A stretch of DNA of 6,387 nt from Actinomycetes bacterium (GTDB taxonomy: Bacteria > Actinomycetota > Aquicultoria > CAJVYJ01 > JAUVQD01), in assembly GCA_030666075.1 (NCBI GenBank), contig DAOUYN010000056.1, positions 1 through 6,387 on the forward strand, in the 5' to 3' direction. Of this stretch, positions 5,175-6,387 are shown in pieces (the stretch's first letter is position 1; each line of letters begins with the position of its first letter). The notes under the pieces are model-generated. The model made no database searches and was not told the origin of the DNA. It worked only from the letters and a program-made list of their open reading frames with translations. Both the position numbers and the translations under genes were made by a program.

Positions 5175-5180
5175 TATAAT
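5175..5180 (+). promoter_or_regulatory. Consensus -10 box (TATAAT) before the 80-aa gene
   Basis: A perfect TATAAT lies in the 54-nt gap after the CopD-like gene, 24 nt before the next ATG. The region 16-18 nt upstream is GC-rich with no -35 match, so any promoter would be weak or activator-dependent. Initiation near 5187 would make the leader begin at the Shine-Dalgarno. It may supplement read-through from the upstream operon. Confidence 0.4.
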
Positions 5181-5203
5181 ATAGTTAGAAGGAAGTTTTT
5201 GAT

Positions 5204-5446
5204 ATGTCGGATACAAAATCCTGTCCGGGAGCGGACAATGTCAAGATACCAGAACTTGAGCTCGTCGAGTGCCCCAAGTGCGGCGGCGAAGTCGAGTTCT
5301 TCACGCGCGAGAAGAAGTCGACGTGTACCGAGTGCGGCGAGGTCGTTTTCAAAGAAGCCCAGCCCTCGTGTGTCGACTGGTGTCCGATGGCCGACAAGTG
5401 TTTTCCTGAACTGGCGGCGAAGAAGGCCGCCGGTGGCGAGGGCTAG
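5204..5446 (+). CDS. 80-aa double-knuckle zinc-ribbon protein
   Basis: This small cytoplasmic-looking protein has eight cysteines. A classical zinc ribbon is formed by C23-P-K-C26-G-G and C41-T-E-C44-G. It is followed by P-S-C56-V-D-W-C60-P-M-A-D-K-C66, which with C7 (in SCPGA) could form a second metal site, possibly Fe-S. I recall similar short proteins with a CPKCG ribbon plus a PSCxDWC tail from anaerobes, but I cannot name a function. The length and a Gly/Lys-rich end suggest a complete protein. The RBS AAGGA (5189-5193) lies 10 nt before the ATG. The next gene begins 18 nt after the stop, so the two may be co-transcribed. It is the fourth small Cys-rich protein in the window. Confidence 0.85.
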   Translation: MSDTKSCPGADNVKIPELELVECPKCGGEVEFFTREKKSTCTECGEVVFKEAQPSCVDWCPMADKCFPELAAKKAAGGEG

Positions 5447-5464
5447 CTCGACGGCGTCGGCCCT

Positions 5465-6169
5465 GTGAGGTCGACTGCCCGCGTATATTTTCTGCTCTTT
5501 TTGGCGCCGGTTCTGCTCGGCGCCTTGATCTTTGTCGGGGCGCTCTTTTCGGGCGTTATGGTTTCCGGCTGGTCGCCTCCGGCTATCGCCCGGTTCTCGG
5601 CGCTCTTTCCGTATCTGCTCATCGTCAACCACGTCTTGCTCTTCTCATTGACTGTGCTCGCGGTGCGCTCGGATGGGTTGACCTTGGGCGGGATCGGCTG
5701 GGTCCTGTCGCCCGAGGGCGGAAGAAAGAGGAGATTCTGGCTTCCCGAAGAGGTGTTGATCGGGATCGGGGCGGGAGGCATCCTGGCTTTGATAGGGTGG
5801 CTCGTGACCGGTCCGCTTATTATGCTCTCGGCTCAAGCGTTCGGTGATGTCGGGCGGTTACCGATAGGCTTTGATGCGACACCGGCCTGGCTCGTTGCCG
5901 TCACCCTTTTCGCGGGCGTTACCCATGAGACTCTGTATCGCGGTTATGCTCTGCGGGTCTTGGGTGAGCGCAACGGGGTCGTCTGGGCGGTGGTCATCTC
6001 GTCCATCTTCTTCGCCCTCTTCCATTGGCCGCAAGGCCTGGTGACGGCTGTCAGTATCGTACCCGACGGGATCTTCCTGTGTCTGCTTGCGCTCTGGCGG
6101 CGAAACCTGTGGGCGCCGCTGGCGGCGCATGCGGGCTTCAACCTGGCGTCGCTACTGCTAGCTTTCTAA
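5465..6169 (+). CDS. CPBP-family (CAAX-like) intramembrane protease homologue with variant motif 1
   Basis: The 234-aa membrane protein has about six to eight hydrophobic segments, beginning at residue 7. The C-terminal half carries the CPBP/Abi (Rce1-like) motifs in order: motif 1 at 154-159 (HETLYR, where EExxxR is usual), motif 2 FxxxH at 183-187 (FALFH), and motif 3 HxxxN at 222-226 (HAGFN). Family members are intramembrane metal-type or glutamate proteases, or non-proteolytic scaffolds. Here the first Glu of motif 1, proposed as the catalytic base in Rce1 enzymes, is His (codon CAT), so activity is uncertain. The start is GTG 5465, the only candidate between the upstream in-frame TAG and the first membrane helix; its Shine-Dalgarno is weak. 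It lies 18 nt after the 80-aa gene and is probably co-transcribed. Its stop faces the nrdJ stop across 12 nt. Confidence 0.88.
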   Translation: MRSTARVYFLLFLAPVLLGALIFVGALFSGVMVSGWSPPAIARFSALFPYLLIVNHVLLFSLTVLAVRSDGLTLGGIGWVLSPEGGRKRRFWLPEEVLIGIGAGGILALIGWLVTGPLIMLSAQAFGDVGRLPIGFDATPAWLVAVTLFAGVTHETLYRGYALRVLGERNGVVWAVVISSIFFALFHWPQGLVTAVSIVPDGIFLCLLALWRRNLWAPLAAHAGFNLASLLLAF

Positions 6170-6181
6170 CGGACGGCCCGT

Positions 6182-6387
6182 CTAGAACGCGCATTCCCCA
6201 GCCGCACAGCCGCCGCCGTACTCTACTTCCGCTTTGACGGCCGGCTCCGGCTCATGGCGGCCGATCGTCAATACTTGCGACGCTTTGCTGCCGTACCGGT
6301 AGACCATGGTGCCTTTGCAGCCTAGCTCATGCGCGAGCAGGAATACTCTTTCGACATCTTCCCGGGTGGCGTCTTCCGGAAGATTGA
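6182..6387 (-). CDS. nrdJ: Adenosylcobalamin-dependent (class II) ribonucleotide reductase, C-terminal part
   Basis: Only the last 67 complete codons lie in the window; the gene enters from the right edge. The translation starts NLPEDATREDVERVFLLAHE and continues LGCKGTMVYRYGSKASQVLTIG, the characteristic end of the class II catalytic barrel. It then runs through a Pro/Glu-rich linker to a short tail with C60-x4-C65 just before the TAG. That CxxxxC pair matches the C-terminal redox cysteines that re-reduce the active-site disulfide after each turnover. The enzyme makes deoxyribonucleotides using vitamin B12 and works with or without oxygen. The tail is short and lacks the longer Cys-rich zinc region of many NrdJ proteins. 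The gene is convergent with the CPBP gene; no hairpin with a T-tract separates them. Confidence 0.92.
   Translation of the reverse strand, partial: NLPEDATREDVERVFLLAHELGCKGTMVYRYGSKASQVLTIGRHEPEPAVKAEVEYGGGCAAGECAF

Noticed and set aside
6172..6182. GACGG-C-CCGTC inverted repeat as a bidirectional terminator between the CPBP and nrdJ genes
   Set aside because: It has only a 5-bp stem with a 1-nt loop and no T-tract, and overlaps the nrdJ stop codon.

Overview
The window reads as bacterial chromosome: GC-rich, tightly packed, with operons, Shine-Dalgarno sequences, a tRNA-Arg with encoded CCA, a ROK sugar kinase, an MFS permease, a Crp/Fnr regulator and the end of a B12-dependent (class II) ribonucleotide reductase. 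The class II reductase, the hybrid-cluster-protein-associated redox domain and four small Cys-rich proteins suggest an anaerobe or facultative anaerobe. A deep-branching actinobacterial or other GC-rich Gram-positive-like lineage is possible, but the taxon cannot be fixed from this sequence.

Layout. Bases 2-78 (minus) encode tRNA-Arg(ACG), with a leader hairpin and a possible promoter. Bases 221-654 (plus) hold a promoter, a GTAAC-N4-GTTAC operator across the predicted transcription start, and an unrecognised 118-aa protein with two copies of a Cys module. Bases 651-3426 (minus) form a tight three-gene operon, transcribed in the order degenerate GGDEF membrane protein, ROK kinase, MFS transporter. 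The first junction has a 2-nt gap and the second an ATGA overlap. Its last gene converges on the Cys-rich gene, and the two stop codons share one CTAG.

A divergent intergenic region (3427-3528) leads into a Crp/Fnr regulator (3529-4212). Its final codons begin a striking operator: TGTGA, TCACA and TGTGA half-sites exactly 11 bp apart (4208-4234). Downstream lie a 44-aa CxxC/CxxC peptide, a 65-aa DUF1858-type redox-disulfide protein and a four-helix CopD-like membrane protein, closely spaced as an operon. An 80-aa zinc-ribbon protein with its own TATAAT box and a CPBP (CAAX-like) membrane protease homologue follow. The window ends in the C-terminus of NrdJ on the minus strand.

How it may work together (inference): the regulator has CRP-like recognition residues (R-E-x3-R), lacks the cAMP-binding arginine and has no cysteines. 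It is therefore probably not a cAMP sensor or an FNR-type Fe-S sensor, yet a canonical TGTGA-N6-TCACA site lies right after it. The simplest model is that it controls the neighbouring small Cys proteins and the membrane protein, a possible redox or nitrosative-stress module. The operator at 252-269 resembles sites of the HcpR branch of the same family, so the 118-aa protein may belong to a related regulon. The degenerate GGDEF protein keeps the c-di-GMP inhibitory-site RxxD motif and may be a membrane-bound receptor rather than a synthase.
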